Assembly (NCBI GenBank): GCA_050293885.1
Contig: JBNKNO010000009.1
Location: forward strand, 1 to 64,000
Direction: 5' to 3'
Origin: Nitrogeniibacter sp050293885
GTDB lineage: Bacteria; Pseudomonadota; Gammaproteobacteria; Burkholderiales; Rhodocyclaceae
DNA: 64,000 nucleotides
Each line of letters starts with the position of its first letter. The stretch's first letter is position 1. A program made the translations under genes and the position numbers. This document shows, piece by piece, positions 7,564 through 17,513 of this stretch. The notes below the pieces were generated by a model. It worked only from the letters and a program-made list of their open reading frames with translations, was not told the DNA's origin and made no database searches.

Positions 7564-9876
7564 TTGCGGCGAATAGCGCGTTATCCCCGCTCGATTGTTT
7601 TTTGCCTGGCTGGCCTTGCCCTGCTGCCCCCGGTGGCGCAAGCCATCGGCTTTGGCGAAATGGCAAGCCAAAGCGCGATCGGCGAGCCCTTTCGTGCCGA
7701 GTTCAAACTGTTCGGTGTGCGCTCGGGTGAGGGCTCGGACTGCATGCGGCTGGTGACCGTCAACAACAACGACGGAATTCCGCAACTACGAGACGGCCAC
7801 GTGCGCCTGCGCACCGTCGGCAAACAAGCATTCGCCGTTGTAACACGTGCAGTGCCGGTATCGGATCCGATCATCCGCGTCACGCTCGAGGAAACCTGCT
7901 CGGCGCGGCTTCAGCGAACATACACCTTGCTGCTTCCGATGACGGCAACCGGCGTCGCCGCCTCCACGTCTGGGCAGCCCACGAGTTCGTCGGCACCGCG
8001 CAGCACGCGCCGCCTCGGCCCCGAAGCATTGGGTGGCACCTACGCCCTGCCGCGACCGGCCTCGCTCAACCAGCTCGCACGCGAGCTCTATCCGCGTAGC
8101 CGCACCGATCGCGCGGCCTTCATCGCTGCCTTGCGCAAGGCAAACGTGGGGGATCGCAGCGTTCGCTCCTCGCGGCGCCGTCTCGCAACCGGCACCACGC
8201 TCGTCCTCCCGAATCCGGCCGAGATTGCCGAGGCACGTGAAGCGATCAGCGCCCGCGCACGCGAACAGGCGCGCCAGGCCCGACAGCAAGCTGCCAAAAA
8301 TGACGCGCCGACGACGCCCTCGCCGCGCCCTCACAGTGCCCCTCCCCCGACGCCCGACACCTCGGCCGCCGCGACACCCGCAGAAGCCGCTTCCGCGGAT
8401 CGACTGGTGATCATGGGGGACACGCCGGCCGCCTCCGGCTTCAAGCTATCGACCCGACTCAGCGACCCCGCGCGCATAGGCACGACCACCGAAGCGGAAC
8501 GCGAGGCCCTTCGCCGAGAGCAGCAACTCATCATGGCCATGGATTCGCAAATCATGGCCCGGCTCGAATTGACGGACCGCATTGCACGGCTCGAAGCACT
8601 CCAAAATGTGCTGAAGGCCGAGCTGGCCAGCAAGGCGCCGGATGCGAAGCCCGGCGGCGACGCCTTCCCCGACCAGCCGCAGCAAGCGGCCCCAAGGCCA
8701 GTTGCTGATTCCGACGCCACCGCGACACGCGCCACCCAGCCTGCCCCCGTCGAGCCGCAGGCAAAGCCAACGGCACGCCCGGCCATCGAAACCCCCACCG
8801 TCCCACCGGAACAATCCAGCGATACGCAAGACTGGTGGCCGCTACTGGGTGGCGGTCTTGTCGTCGCGCTCATTGGCGCCTTGTGGTGGCGTCGCCGTTC
8901 CGACGCCGACGCCGACGCCTACGACGATGAACTTGATGCCCTTTCGCGCGCTCACACCGCGAGAGACGAGCCGCCCGCAACAACGCCGATGTTCGAACCG
9001 CCAGAAGTTGCGCACGGGCAAAACGACTCCTTCGACTTTTCCGTAGTGGAATGGGATGGCCCGCCCCCCGCGGAACTTGCCCACAGCATCGCGCCGATTG
9101 CACTCGAAGAAGAGGAGATGGCCGAAGAGCACGAGTCCGCCGTCGAACTGGCGGACATCATGATGTCCTTCGGTCGCGTGCAAGGCGCCGCCGAAACACT
9201 GGCGGAGTTCATTCGCGGCAACCCCAAAAAGGCGGTGCAACCCTGGATCAAGCTGCTCGAGGTTTACAAGGCGGCCGACATGCGCAGCGAGTTCGACGCG
9301 CTGGCACACAAGCTGAACCAGACCTTCAACGTCCAGAGCGTGACCTGGGCGGGGTTTGACGACATCAAGCATGCGCCGGACAGCGTCGAACAGATGCCCC
9401 ACATCATCGACATGCTGAAAAACGATTGGATGACAGTCGACTGCCAGCGCTATCTGCAGATGCTGCTGCGCGACAACCGAGGGGGCACTCGGGAGGGATT
9501 CCCGCTGGGCGTGGTGGACGACCTGCTCATGCTGCAGGCGGTTCTGGAAGACCTGCTCGGCCCCTATCGGCCGACTGAAGAAGAAATTGCGGCCGCACTC
9601 AGCAGTTCGGGCACGCTGCCCGCAGCGTCTGGTGATGAAGGGTTTGTCGCGCCGCCGGCGGACGAATTGGCGCCGGACATCCACTTTGACGAGCCCCCGC
9701 CAACACCCGATTTGTCCGCCGGAGACAACGACGCCGAGACCATCGAACTCGACAGCCCGGCAACCCGAACCTACCTGCCGGACCTGGATTTTCAGCTTGA
9801 TTCGGGCAACCTGCCGGAACTCGACACGGATTTCGACGCGCCGGAGAAAAAACCCGACGCCGGGAAAAAGGGCTGA
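7564..9876 (+). CDS. FimV-like peptidoglycan-associated inner-membrane protein
   Basis: This 770-residue protein is related to Pseudomonas FimV, a polar scaffold for type IV pilus and secretion assembly. The TTG start at 7564 is the only start that keeps the whole signal peptide (CLAGLALLPPVAQA). The FimV N-terminal domain follows (IGFGEMASQSAIGEPFRAEF). Next come a LysM-like segment near 155-220 (LPRPASLNQLARELYPRSR), a long Ala/Pro/Thr-rich region, and a short coiled coil near 305-345. A transmembrane helix lies near 424-441 (WWPLLGGGLVVALIGALWW), and the cytoplasmic tail is very acidic with a TPR-like segment (ELADIMMSFGRVQGAAETLA). The length is in the FimV range, and the standard FimV C-terminal helix repeat is not obvious. 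It stands alone and may serve the pilus genes at 27.8-45.4 kb. It converges with the Nif3-like gene. Confidence 0.75.
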   Translation: MRRIARYPRSIVFCLAGLALLPPVAQAIGFGEMASQSAIGEPFRAEFKLFGVRSGEGSDCMRLVTVNNNDGIPQLRDGHVRLRTVGKQAFAVVTRAVPVSDPIIRVTLEETCSARLQRTYTLLLPMTATGVAASTSGQPTSSSAPRSTRRLGPEALGGTYALPRPASLNQLARELYPRSRTDRAAFIAALRKANVGDRSVRSSRRRLATGTTLVLPNPAEIAEAREAISARAREQARQARQQAAKNDAPTTPSPRPHSAPPPTPDTSAAATPAEAASADRLVIMGDTPAASGFKLSTRLSDPARIGTTTEAEREALRREQQLIMAMDSQIMARLELTDRIARLEALQNVLKAELASKAPDAKPGGDAFPDQPQQAAPRPVADSDATATRATQPAPVEPQAKPTARPAIETPTVPPEQSSDTQDWWPLLGGGLVVALIGALWWRRRSDADADAYDDELDALSRAHTARDEPPATTPMFEPPEVAHGQNDSFDFSVVEWDGPPPAELAHSIAPIALEEEEMAEEHESAVELADIMMSFGRVQGAAETLAEFIRGNPKKAVQPWIKLLEVYKAADMRSEFDALAHKLNQTFNVQSVTWAGFDDIKHAPDSVEQMPHIIDMLKNDWMTVDCQRYLQMLLRDNRGGTREGFPLGVVDDLLMLQAVLEDLLGPYRPTEEEIAAALSSSGTLPAASGDEGFVAPPADELAPDIHFDEPPPTPDLSAGDNDAETIELDSPATRTYLPDLDFQLDSGNLPELDTDFDAPEKKPDAGKKG

Positions 9877-9906
9877 GCTTTACCGCCGCGCCCAGACCCG
9901 CGCCAC

Positions 9907-10656
9907 TCAAACCGGGTTGTCGACGTCGATAAAATCGCACGCAATGCCGTGGCGCTCAGCCAGATGCTCTCCGAGCGCCTTGACCCCGTAGCGCTCGGTC
10001 GCATGATGCCCCGCACTGATGTACGGAATTCCCGACTCCCGCGCCAGGTGCACGGTCGGTTCGGAAATTTCACCGGACACGAACAAATCACATCCTTCGG
10101 CAACGGCTGACTCGAAGAAGCCTTGCGCGGCGCCGGTACACCAGGCAACCCGATTCACCACGCGCGACGCGTCGCCGACCAACATGGGCGTGCGCGACAG
10201 CGCGTTTTCCAGCGCCGCCGCGACATCGCCGGCGTTTTCGCCCTCACGCGCCGCACGACCAATCACCCCGAGGTCCTGCTCACCAAATCTTGCCTCTACC
10301 GTCCAGCCCATGCGTGCCGCCAACTGCGCGTTGTTGCCCAGTTCGGGATGCAGATCCAAAGGAAGGTGATACGCAAGCAGGCTCACGTCGGCCTCGATCA
10401 AGCGGGCCAGGCGCCGCTTCTTGATACCGACGATGCGGGCATCCTCGCCACGCCAGAAGTAGCCGTGATGCACCACGATAGCGTCAGCGTTGGCATCAAT
10501 CGCGGCTTCGATCAAGGCTTGGCTGGCCGTCACGCCGGTCACGATGCGCGCAACCTCCGGCTTGCCTTCCACTTGCAGGCCGTTTGGGCAATAATCGCGA
10601 ATTGCCGCCACATTCAGCAGCTCATCGAGATAGCGCGTCAGCGCGGTCAACTCCAT
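9907..10656 (-). CDS. Nif3-like dinuclear metal-centre protein
   Basis: This 249-residue protein belongs to the Nif3/YbgI family, which forms hexamers with a two-metal site; its cellular function is still uncertain. Metal ligands are visible in IVVHHGYFWRGED (about 60-73) and in the C-terminal SAGHHATERYGVKALGEHL. In-between is the family signature RGWTVEARFGE-like segment and an Asp in LPLDLHP. It is transcribed away from the DegS-type protease gene, with 62 bases between starts. This divergent pair is common next to tat genes in betaproteobacteria. Confidence 0.9.
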   Translation of the reverse strand: MELTALTRYLDELLNVAAIRDYCPNGLQVEGKPEVARIVTGVTASQALIEAAIDANADAIVVHHGYFWRGEDARIVGIKKRRLARLIEADVSLLAYHLPLDLHPELGNNAQLAARMGWTVEARFGEQDLGVIGRAAREGENAGDVAAALENALSRTPMLVGDASRVVNRVAWCTGAAQGFFESAVAEGCDLFVSGEISEPTVHLARESGIPYISAGHHATERYGVKALGEHLAERHGIACDFIDVDNPV

Positions 10657-10718
10657 GCTCTATTCCTCAAAAATTCGGGTCCGCGTTCCGTCGGTCACCG
10701 GTCGGAACCGATAAGGCG

Positions 10719-11879
10719 ATGCGCCGACTGTGGCTCATCTTCGCCCAAGCCGTCACGGTTGCGGTTGCCGCGGTGTTTGTCCTGACCACCTTCAAACCGG
10801 AATGGCTTCCTGGTCCGCATCCTACCGTGATTGCCGTCCAGGACGACACCGCCAACGCCGCGTCGCACGCCAACACCCCGATTGCCGGCTCCTATGCGGA
10901 CGCGGCGCAACGCGCCCTGCCCTCGGTGGTGCACATCTTCACCAGCAAGGAAATGCGCAAGCAGCGCAATCCGTTCCTGGACGATCCGATCTTCAGGCAT
11001 TTCTTCGGCGATCGGCTCGGTCAGCAGCAACAACGCACCTCGGGCCTCGGGTCGGGCGTCATCGCCAGCCAGGACGGCTACATCCTGACCAACAATCATG
11101 TTATCGAAGCCGCCGACGAAATCGAGGTCGCGCTCAATGATGGTCGAAAGTTCTCTGCCCGACTGGTGGGGCGCGACCCCGAAACCGATCTGGCCGTATT
11201 GCAAATTGCCGTCGACACACCGCTACCCACCATCACGTTTGCGGGCAAGGAGTCGCTACGCGTCGGCGATGTCGTGCTCGCCATCGGCAACCCCTTTGGC
11301 GTGGGGCAGACGGTCACCATGGGGATTGTGTCCGCCCTGCAGCGCAACCATCTGGGCATCAGCACCTTCGAGAACTTCATCCAGACTGATGCGGCCATCA
11401 ACCCGGGCAACTCGGGCGGCGCACTCATCAACAGTGACGGCGCCCTGGTCGGCATCAACGCGGCAATCTATTCGCGCTCCGGCGGCTCTCTGGGGATCGG
11501 TTTTGCGATTCCGGTCTCATTCGCCAAGGACGTGATGGAGCAAATCATCCTCACCGGGCGTGTCACGCGCGGCTGGATCGGTGTCGAAATTCAGGATCTC
11601 ACGCCCGAACTGGCGGCCTCGTTCGGGCTGAAAGACACGCGCGGTGCGCTCATTGCCGGTGTGATGCGCGACGGGCCGGCAGAAAAAGGCGGCATCCGCC
11701 CGGGCGATGTGCTCACCGCCATCGGCAAGGAACGCATCGACGATCCCCAGCGCATGCTCGAACTCATCGCTGCCTTGGCGCCGGGCAAGCAGGCGCGATT
11801 CACGCTCACGCGTGGCGGCAAGTCCTATCAGGTGGAAGTCAGCATCGGGCGTCGCCCAACGGTGCCATCAGGCGAATAA
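10719..11879 (+). CDS. DegS/DegP-family periplasmic serine protease
   Basis: This 386-residue trypsin-fold protease is anchored in the inner membrane by an N-terminal helix (LWLIFAQAVTVAVAAVFVL). The catalytic triad is clear: His near 127 in TNNHVIEAA, Asp near 157 in ETDLAVL, and Ser near 232 in INPGNSGGALIN. One PDZ domain fills about 290-375. A single PDZ and a retained membrane anchor fit DegS/AlgW more than DegP, which suggests a role in envelope-stress signalling. The ATG at 10719, behind ataaggcg, was chosen over an upstream frame extension because it starts the membrane anchor directly. The gene converges on tatC with a 6-base gap. Confidence 0.92.
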   Translation: MRRLWLIFAQAVTVAVAAVFVLTTFKPEWLPGPHPTVIAVQDDTANAASHANTPIAGSYADAAQRALPSVVHIFTSKEMRKQRNPFLDDPIFRHFFGDRLGQQQQRTSGLGSGVIASQDGYILTNNHVIEAADEIEVALNDGRKFSARLVGRDPETDLAVLQIAVDTPLPTITFAGKESLRVGDVVLAIGNPFGVGQTVTMGIVSALQRNHLGISTFENFIQTDAAINPGNSGGALINSDGALVGINAAIYSRSGGSLGIGFAIPVSFAKDVMEQIILTGRVTRGWIGVEIQDLTPELAASFGLKDTRGALIAGVMRDGPAEKGGIRPGDVLTAIGKERIDDPQRMLELIAALAPGKQARFTLTRGGKSYQVEVSIGRRPTVPSGE

Positions 11880-11885
11880 GCCGCG

Positions 11886-12656
11886 TCAGGGGTTGGGGGT
11901 CACGTCCGACGACGCTTCTGCGTCGGCGGCTTCGTCCTGATTCTCGCTGACGTATCGCGCGAGGAAGATCCCCACTTCGTACAGCAGCCACATGGGCACG
12001 GCCAGCATGAACTGCGAAATTACGTCGGGAGGCGTGATGATCGCCGCGACCACAAAGGCGCCAACCACCACATAGGGGCGCGCCTGCTTCAGCTTCTCTT
12101 GATCCACAAGCCCGAACTTGGACAGCAGGATGACGGCCACCGGCACTTCGAAGGTCAGGCCGAACGCCAGGAACATGGTCATCACGAACGAGAGGTATTG
12201 CTCGATATCCGGCGCCGGCGTGATGCTCTTCGGCGCAAACTGGCCGATGAAAGCAAACACCATGTTGAACACGAAGAAATAACAGAAGGCCATGCCGAGC
12301 AGGAACAGGATGAAACTGCCGGCCACCAGCGGGACCGCCAGCTTCTTTTCATGGGCATAGAGCCCGGGCGCGACGAACGCCCATGCCTGATAGAGCACCA
12401 CCGGCAGCGCGATCACGAAGGCCACCATGAGGGTGACCTTGACCGGCACGAAAAACGGTGTGACCACACCCGTGGCAATCATGCGCGTCCCTTCGGGCAA
12501 GGCGTGCATCATCGGCAGCGCGAGCAGATCGTAGATGTCGCCGGCCCACGGCATCAGGCAGATAAAGACGAGCAGCACCGCGCCGACGGCACGTATCAGC
12601 CGGTCGCGCAGTTCAACCAGATGCGCAATGAAAGTTTCCTGCCCGGATTCGCTCAT
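11886..12656 (-). CDS. tatC: Sec-independent translocase subunit TatC
   Basis: This 256-residue integral membrane receptor of the twin-arginine pathway binds RR signal peptides together with TatB. Six hydrophobic helices are visible. The N-terminal segment FIAHLVELRDRLIRAV and the LSFVMTMFLAFGLTFEVPV segment are hallmark TatC sequences. The start overlaps the tatB stop by four bases (ATGA), so the two are translationally coupled. The C-terminal tail is acidic. Confidence 0.98.
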   Translation of the reverse strand: MSESGQETFIAHLVELRDRLIRAVGAVLLVFICLMPWAGDIYDLLALPMMHALPEGTRMIATGVVTPFFVPVKVTLMVAFVIALPVVLYQAWAFVAPGLYAHEKKLAVPLVAGSFILFLLGMAFCYFFVFNMVFAFIGQFAPKSITPAPDIEQYLSFVMTMFLAFGLTFEVPVAVILLSKFGLVDQEKLKQARPYVVVGAFVVAAIITPPDVISQFMLAVPMWLLYEVGIFLARYVSENQDEAADAEASSDVTPNP

Positions 12657-13168
12657 GCCTTGTCTTCGTCCTTGCGGGCGGGTGCTTCGTTCAGTCCCAG
12701 CGCCATCTGCGCATCATCGGTCGCATCAGAATCAGCCGACGCCGCGTCCGCGACGTCGTGCCCATCGGCCACGGCTTGCGCAATCGTGCGTTCCGCGTCG
12801 GCCAACGCCGCGTCATCCACCGCCGGCGCAGCGGAGTCGTCACGTTGCGCTGCGTCGGCAGCCAATCCAGCCACCGCGCTGTTGAGCGAATCGGCGGTAC
12901 TGGTCATACCCTGTTTCAGATCGTCGGTCTGCGCACGAATGTTGTTTTCCAGATCGCGGGCCGACTCGGCAACCTCTTGCTGAAGCTTCTTGAGGTCTTC
13001 AATCTGCATCTCGCGCTGGATGTCCGATTTGACGTCACCGACGTAGCGCTGCAAACGCCCGAGCAAGTGGCCGACCGTGCGCGCCACGCGAGGCAGACGC
13101 TCCGGACCGATGACGACCAGCCCGACAACGCCGATGATCATCAACTCGGTAAACCCGATATCGAACAT
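12653..13168 (-). CDS. tatB: Sec-independent translocase subunit TatB
   Basis: This 171-residue protein has one N-terminal transmembrane helix (FDIGFTELMIIGVVGLVVIG), the GPERLP hinge and an amphipathic helix, the TatB pattern. The tail from about residue 95 is unusually rich in Ala and Asp (for example DDAALADAERTIAQAVADG) and is probably disordered. It works with TatC as signal-peptide receptor. It lies between tatA and tatC on the minus strand. Confidence 0.96.
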   Translation of the reverse strand: MFDIGFTELMIIGVVGLVVIGPERLPRVARTVGHLLGRLQRYVGDVKSDIQREMQIEDLKKLQQEVAESARDLENNIRAQTDDLKQGMTSTADSLNSAVAGLAADAAQRDDSAAPAVDDAALADAERTIAQAVADGHDVADAASADSDATDDAQMALGLNEAPARKDEDKA

Positions 13169-13251
13169 GATTGAATCGCTGGATGAAGGATGTCAGAACG
13201 TAAAACGAGGGACGGGAATGCGTACCCGCCCCTCAGCGTGCCCGGGCCGGT

Positions 13252-13476
13252 TCAGGAATTGTTGACCTTTTCCTTGGCCTCGGCGTTGATGGTCTTGCCA
13301 TCGAGTTGTTCCGGCTTGGCGGCATCACCATCGCCGCTCGCTTCCTTCATGCCTTCCTTGAAACCCTTGACGGCACCGCCCAGATCCTGCCCGACGTTGC
13401 GCAGCTTCTTGGTACCGAAAACCAGCATGACGATAACCAGCACGATGAGCCAGTGCCAAATGCTAAAAGAACCCAT
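13252..13476 (-). CDS. tatA: Sec-independent translocase subunit TatA
   Basis: This 74-residue pore-forming Tat subunit has one transmembrane helix (FSIWHWLIVLVIVMLVFGT), the FGTKKLRNVGQDLGGAVKGF hinge and amphipathic helix, and a short charged tail. Length is typical. It follows hinT after 18 bases and precedes tatB, the common arrangement downstream of the betaproteobacterial his operon. Confidence 0.98.
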   Translation of the reverse strand: MGSFSIWHWLIVLVIVMLVFGTKKLRNVGQDLGGAVKGFKEGMKEASGDGDAAKPEQLDGKTINAEAKEKVNNS

Positions 13477-13494
13477 GAATCACTCCCGTGCGTT

Positions 13495-13848
13495 TTAACG
13501 CTTCAACATTGGCGGCAGCACTTCGGGGCCGCCGACAAAATGGACATGAAGATGATACACCTCTTGACGCCCGACCCGCCCGGTGTTGATCAAGGTACGG
13601 AAGCCGTCGGTGCAGCCCTGCTCGACCGCCATCTTCGAGCCGATCTGCAGCAGTTTGCCCATCACGAGGCTATCGTCCGGCGTGGACTCGGCCAGCGAGG
13701 CGATGTGCTTCTTCGGGATGGCCAGCAGATGCACCGGTGTGACCGGGCTGATGTCGTGAAAAACGATCACGTCGTCGTCTTCATACACTTTCTTGGCCGG
13801 GATGTCGCCCGCCACGATCTTGCAGAAAATGCAGTCACTCATCGTCAT
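13495..13848 (-). CDS. hinT: HIT-family purine nucleoside phosphoramidase (HinT-like)
   Basis: This 117-residue histidine-triad hydrolase has the HxHxH motif in YHLHVHFVGG (about 99-108). The N-terminal Cys pair (CIFCKIVAGDIP) is typical of HinT. It probably hydrolyses adenosine phosphoramidates. The ATG overlaps the hisE stop by four bases, so it is in the his-tat transcription unit. Confidence 0.96.
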   Translation of the reverse strand: MTMSDCIFCKIVAGDIPAKKVYEDDDVIVFHDISPVTPVHLLAIPKKHIASLAESTPDDSLVMGKLLQIGSKMAVEQGCTDGFRTLINTGRVGRQEVYHLHVHFVGGPEVLPPMLKR

Positions 13849-14174
13849 TTCCCCGCCGTGCGCGCTTTCTTTTCATCGATACCGGAAACACCTTCACGAC
13901 GGCGGAACTCGGCCAGCACGTCATCCACGGTCAGGCCGAAATGGGCGAGCAGCACCATGGTGTGAAACCACACGTCGGTCACTTCCCACACCAGATGCAG
14001 ACGATCACCGTCCTTGGCGGCCATGATGGTTTCCGCCGCCTCTTCGGCCACCTTCTTGCAGATGGCGTCGGTGCCCTTGGCGTAGAGGCTGGACACGTAG
14101 GACGCGTCGGGGTCCGCCGCCTTGCGTTCGGCCAGCGTGGCTGCGACGCGGTGAAGCACTTCAATATCGATCAC
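13845..14174 (-). CDS. hisE: phosphoribosyl-ATP pyrophosphatase HisE
   Basis: This roughly 109-residue MazG-fold enzyme removes pyrophosphate from phosphoribosyl-ATP, the second step of histidine synthesis. The metal-binding EEAAETIMAAKDGD motif is present. The start is taken as GTG at 14174 (VIDIEVLHRVAATL), whose bases overlap the hisI stop (GTGA). The longer frame upstream is the hisI tail read out of frame. Confidence 0.95.
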   Translation of the reverse strand: MIDIEVLHRVAATLAERKAADPDASYVSSLYAKGTDAICKKVAEEAAETIMAAKDGDRLHLVWEVTDVWFHTMVLLAHFGLTVDDVLAEFRRREGVSGIDEKKARTAGK

Positions 14175-14565
14175 TTGTAGATCTCCTTCGGGTCTTTCAG
14201 AACCGGTTCGACGGCCTCCCATTCTCCGTCAGGGGTGTGACGGTGGAAGAAGCAGCTCCTGCGCCCGGTATGGCAAGCAATGCCGCCGACCTGCTCGATC
14301 TTGAGCAGAATCACATCGTTGTCGCAGTCGGTGCGAATCTCGACCACCTTCTGACTGTGGCCGGACTCCTCGCCCTTGTGCCACAGCTTGCGGCGTGAGC
14401 GGGACCAATACACCGCCTCACCCTTCTCGGCCGTCAGCGACAGCGCCTCGCGATTCATCCACGCGAACATCAACACCTCGTCCGTCTGTGCGTCCTGCGC
14501 GATGACCGGCACCAGGCCCTGCTCGTCCCAATTGATTTCATTGAGCCAACGATTGGATGGCGTAT

Positions 14566-14569
<4 letters not shown>
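14171..14569 (-). CDS. hisI: phosphoribosyl-AMP cyclohydrolase HisI
   Basis: This 132-residue zinc enzyme opens the purine ring of phosphoribosyl-AMP in the third step of the pathway. The zinc Cys residues are seen in RTDCDNDVILLKIEQ and ACHTGRRSCFF. The WSRSRRKLWHKGEESGH segment is diagnostic. The start is GTG at 14569 (NTPSNRWLNEINWDEQG), overlapping the hisF stop (GTGA). HisI and HisE are separate proteins here, not the enterobacterial fusion. Confidence 0.97.
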
Positions 14570-15324
<755 letters not shown>

Positions 15325-15326
15325 GT

Positions 15327-16067
15327 TCAGTCCGAAAGTTCGTCGGCGCGCGCCTGCGCGGCACCGAAATCGAGCGTGCCTTCGTAGATGGCCCGTCCGG
15401 TAATGGCGCCGGCGACCCCCTCGCTTTCGACCGCGCACAGGGCTTCGATATCCGTCATGCTGGCAATGCCACCGCTGGCGATGACCGGCACGAGGAGGGA
15501 TTGTGCCAGTCGAACGGTTGCCTCGACGTTAACGCCAGAGAGCATCCCGTCACGGCCGATGTCGGTGTAGATCACGCCTTCGACGCCGTAATCTTCGTAT
15601 TTCTTGGCCAGGTCGACGACGTCATGCCCGGTCATCTTGGACCAGCCATCGACCGCCACCTTGCCATCCTTGGCGTCGAGACCGACGATGATGTGCCCGG
15701 GGAAGGCACTGCAGGCATCCTGCAGAAAACCCGGGCTCTTGACCGCGGCGGTACCGATGATGACGTAACTGATGCCGTCGTCGAGGTAGCGCGCAATGGT
15801 GTCCAGATCGCGGATACCCCCGCCGAGCTGGACCGGAATGTCGTCACCGACTGCATCGACGATGGCCTTGATGGCCGCTTCGTTGACGGGCTTGCCGGCG
15901 AAGGCACCGTTGAGATCGACAAGATGCAAGCGGCGAGCGCCCTGGTCGAGCCAGTGGCGGGCCATGGCCGCGGGATCTTCGGAAAACACCGTGGCGTCTT
16001 CCATCTCGCCCTGTTTGAGTCGGACGCAGTGGCCGTCCTTGAGGTCAATGGCGGGAATGAGCAACAT
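15327..16067 (-). CDS. hisA: ProFAR isomerase HisA
   Basis: This 246-residue TIM barrel isomerises ProFAR to PRFAR. The catalytic Asp residues are in LIPAIDLKDGHCVR (Asp8) and VGLDAKDGKVAVDGW (about Asp130). It has normal length and lies between hisH and hisF. There is a 54-base gap to hisH. Confidence 0.98.
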   Translation of the reverse strand: MLLIPAIDLKDGHCVRLKQGEMEDATVFSEDPAAMARHWLDQGARRLHLVDLNGAFAGKPVNEAAIKAIVDAVGDDIPVQLGGGIRDLDTIARYLDDGISYVIIGTAAVKSPGFLQDACSAFPGHIIVGLDAKDGKVAVDGWSKMTGHDVVDLAKKYEDYGVEGVIYTDIGRDGMLSGVNVEATVRLAQSLLVPVIASGGIASMTDIEALCAVESEGVAGAITGRAIYEGTLDFGAAQARADELSD

Positions 16068-16121
16068 ACGCGAAATCGCTATAGCGTCAGTGGGGAAAAA
16101 GTGGCGACGGCGAAAACCCGC

Positions 16122-16760
16122 TCAGGGGTTCCAGCCAATGAAATTGGTGAGCAATTGCAGGCCCGCCCGGGCACTTTTCTCAGGATGGAACTGCACTGCA
16201 AAAATGTTAGCCCGCGCCACGGCGCTGGTAAAGCGCAGGCCGTAGTCGGTGTGTGCGGCACGCACGTCATCCTGCGCCGGATCGACGTAGTAACTGTGCA
16301 CGAAATAAAAGCGGTCACCATCGGGAATGTCTTTCCACATGGGGTGTTCGCCATGATGCCAAACCTCGTTCCACCCCATGTGCGGCACTTTCAGGCGGGC
16401 ACCGTCGGGCGCGAACATTTTTTCGTCCGGAAAGCGTCGAACCTCGCCCTTGAACACCCCCAGCCCGGCCACATCGCCCTCTTTGCTGTGTTCGAACAAC
16501 ATTTGCTGCCCGATGCAGATGCCCAGGAACGGCTTCTCGGCGGCAGCTTTGAGCACGGCTTCACGCAAGCCGCGCGCGTCGAGCTCGGCCATGCAATCGG
16601 GCATGGCACCCTGCCCGGGGAAAACGATCCGGCGCGCATCGGCGACCACAGCGGGATCATCGGTAACCCGCACCGTGGCACCGCCGGCCACATGCTCGAT
16701 GGCTTTTTCCACCGAACGCAAATTGCCCATGCCATAGTCGATCACGGCGACATCAATCAT
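16122..16760 (-). CDS. hisH: imidazole glycerol phosphate synthase glutaminase subunit HisH
   Basis: This 212-residue class I glutamine amidotransferase feeds ammonia to HisF. The nucleophile Cys is in LGICIGQQML, and the His/Glu of the triad are in VQFHPEKSARAGLQ. The start MIDVAVIDYGMGNLRSVEKA is canonical. It is the second gene of the segment led by hisB. Confidence 0.98.
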   Translation of the reverse strand: MIDVAVIDYGMGNLRSVEKAIEHVAGGATVRVTDDPAVVADARRIVFPGQGAMPDCMAELDARGLREAVLKAAAEKPFLGICIGQQMLFEHSKEGDVAGLGVFKGEVRRFPDEKMFAPDGARLKVPHMGWNEVWHHGEHPMWKDIPDGDRFYFVHSYYVDPAQDDVRAAHTDYGLRFTSAVARANIFAVQFHPEKSARAGLQLLTNFIGWNP

Positions 16761-16810
16761 GAACGGCTCACTCGATTGCTTGAAGGCTCATTGAAACAGC
16801 GTGAAGGGAC

Positions 16811-17398
16811 TCAGAGCGTTCCCTTGGTGGAAGGCACGACGCCGACCGCACGCGGATCGAGCTCGACGGCCATGCGCAACGCGCGGCCAAAGGCCTTGAA
16901 GATGGTCTCGCACTGATGGTGTGCGTTGTCGCCGCGCAGGTTGTCGATATGCAGGCTGACGCCGGCATGATTGACAAAGCCCTGGAAGAATTCACGCGCC
17001 AGATCCACATCGAAGTCGCCGATGCGCGCCCGCGTGTAGTCGACGAAGTAGTACAGCCCCGGCCGGCCGGAGAAATCGACCACCACGCGCGAGAGCGCTT
17101 CGTCGAGCGGCACGTAGGCATGGCCGTAGCGGCGCACACCTTTCTTGTCGCCCACCGCCTTGGCAAACGCCTGGCCGAGCGTGATGCCCACGTCTTCAAC
17201 CGTGTGATGGTCGTCGATGTGGGTGTCGCCTTCGGCCTTGATCGTCAGATCGATCATGCCGTGACGGGCGATCTGGTCGAGCATGTGATCGAGAAACGGC
17301 ACGCCGGAGTCGAGTTGCGCCGAGCCATCGCCGTCAAGATTGACGCCGACCGTGATCCGGGTTTCGAGGGTGTCTCGTGTGACTTCCGCTTGCCGCAT
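16811..17398 (-). CDS. hisB: imidazoleglycerol-phosphate dehydratase HisB
   Basis: This 195-residue monofunctional dehydratase has no HisN-type phosphatase domain. Metal ligands lie in FLDHMLDQIARHG, DTHIDDHHTVEDVG and DNAHHQCETIFKAFG. The ATG at 17398 (MRQAEVTRDTLETRITV) was preferred to upstream starts because it opens the conserved R-x-T-x-E-T segment. Here hisB leads its own minus-strand unit, because hisC next to it points the other way. The 115 bases between them must hold two divergent promoters. Confidence 0.97.
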   Translation of the reverse strand: MRQAEVTRDTLETRITVGVNLDGDGSAQLDSGVPFLDHMLDQIARHGMIDLTIKAEGDTHIDDHHTVEDVGITLGQAFAKAVGDKKGVRRYGHAYVPLDEALSRVVVDFSGRPGLYYFVDYTRARIGDFDVDLAREFFQGFVNHAGVSLHIDNLRGDNAHHQCETIFKAFGRALRMAVELDPRAVGVVPSTKGTL

Positions 17399-17513
17399 GG
17401 TGATGAGCGACCGATCCGCTGAAGGCCCGGCCAATACTGGTCATTAAGGGGGCCATGATAACATCGCCAACGGGTTCTATGTCTCGTATCAGCCAAGGAA
17501 TACACCAAGCATC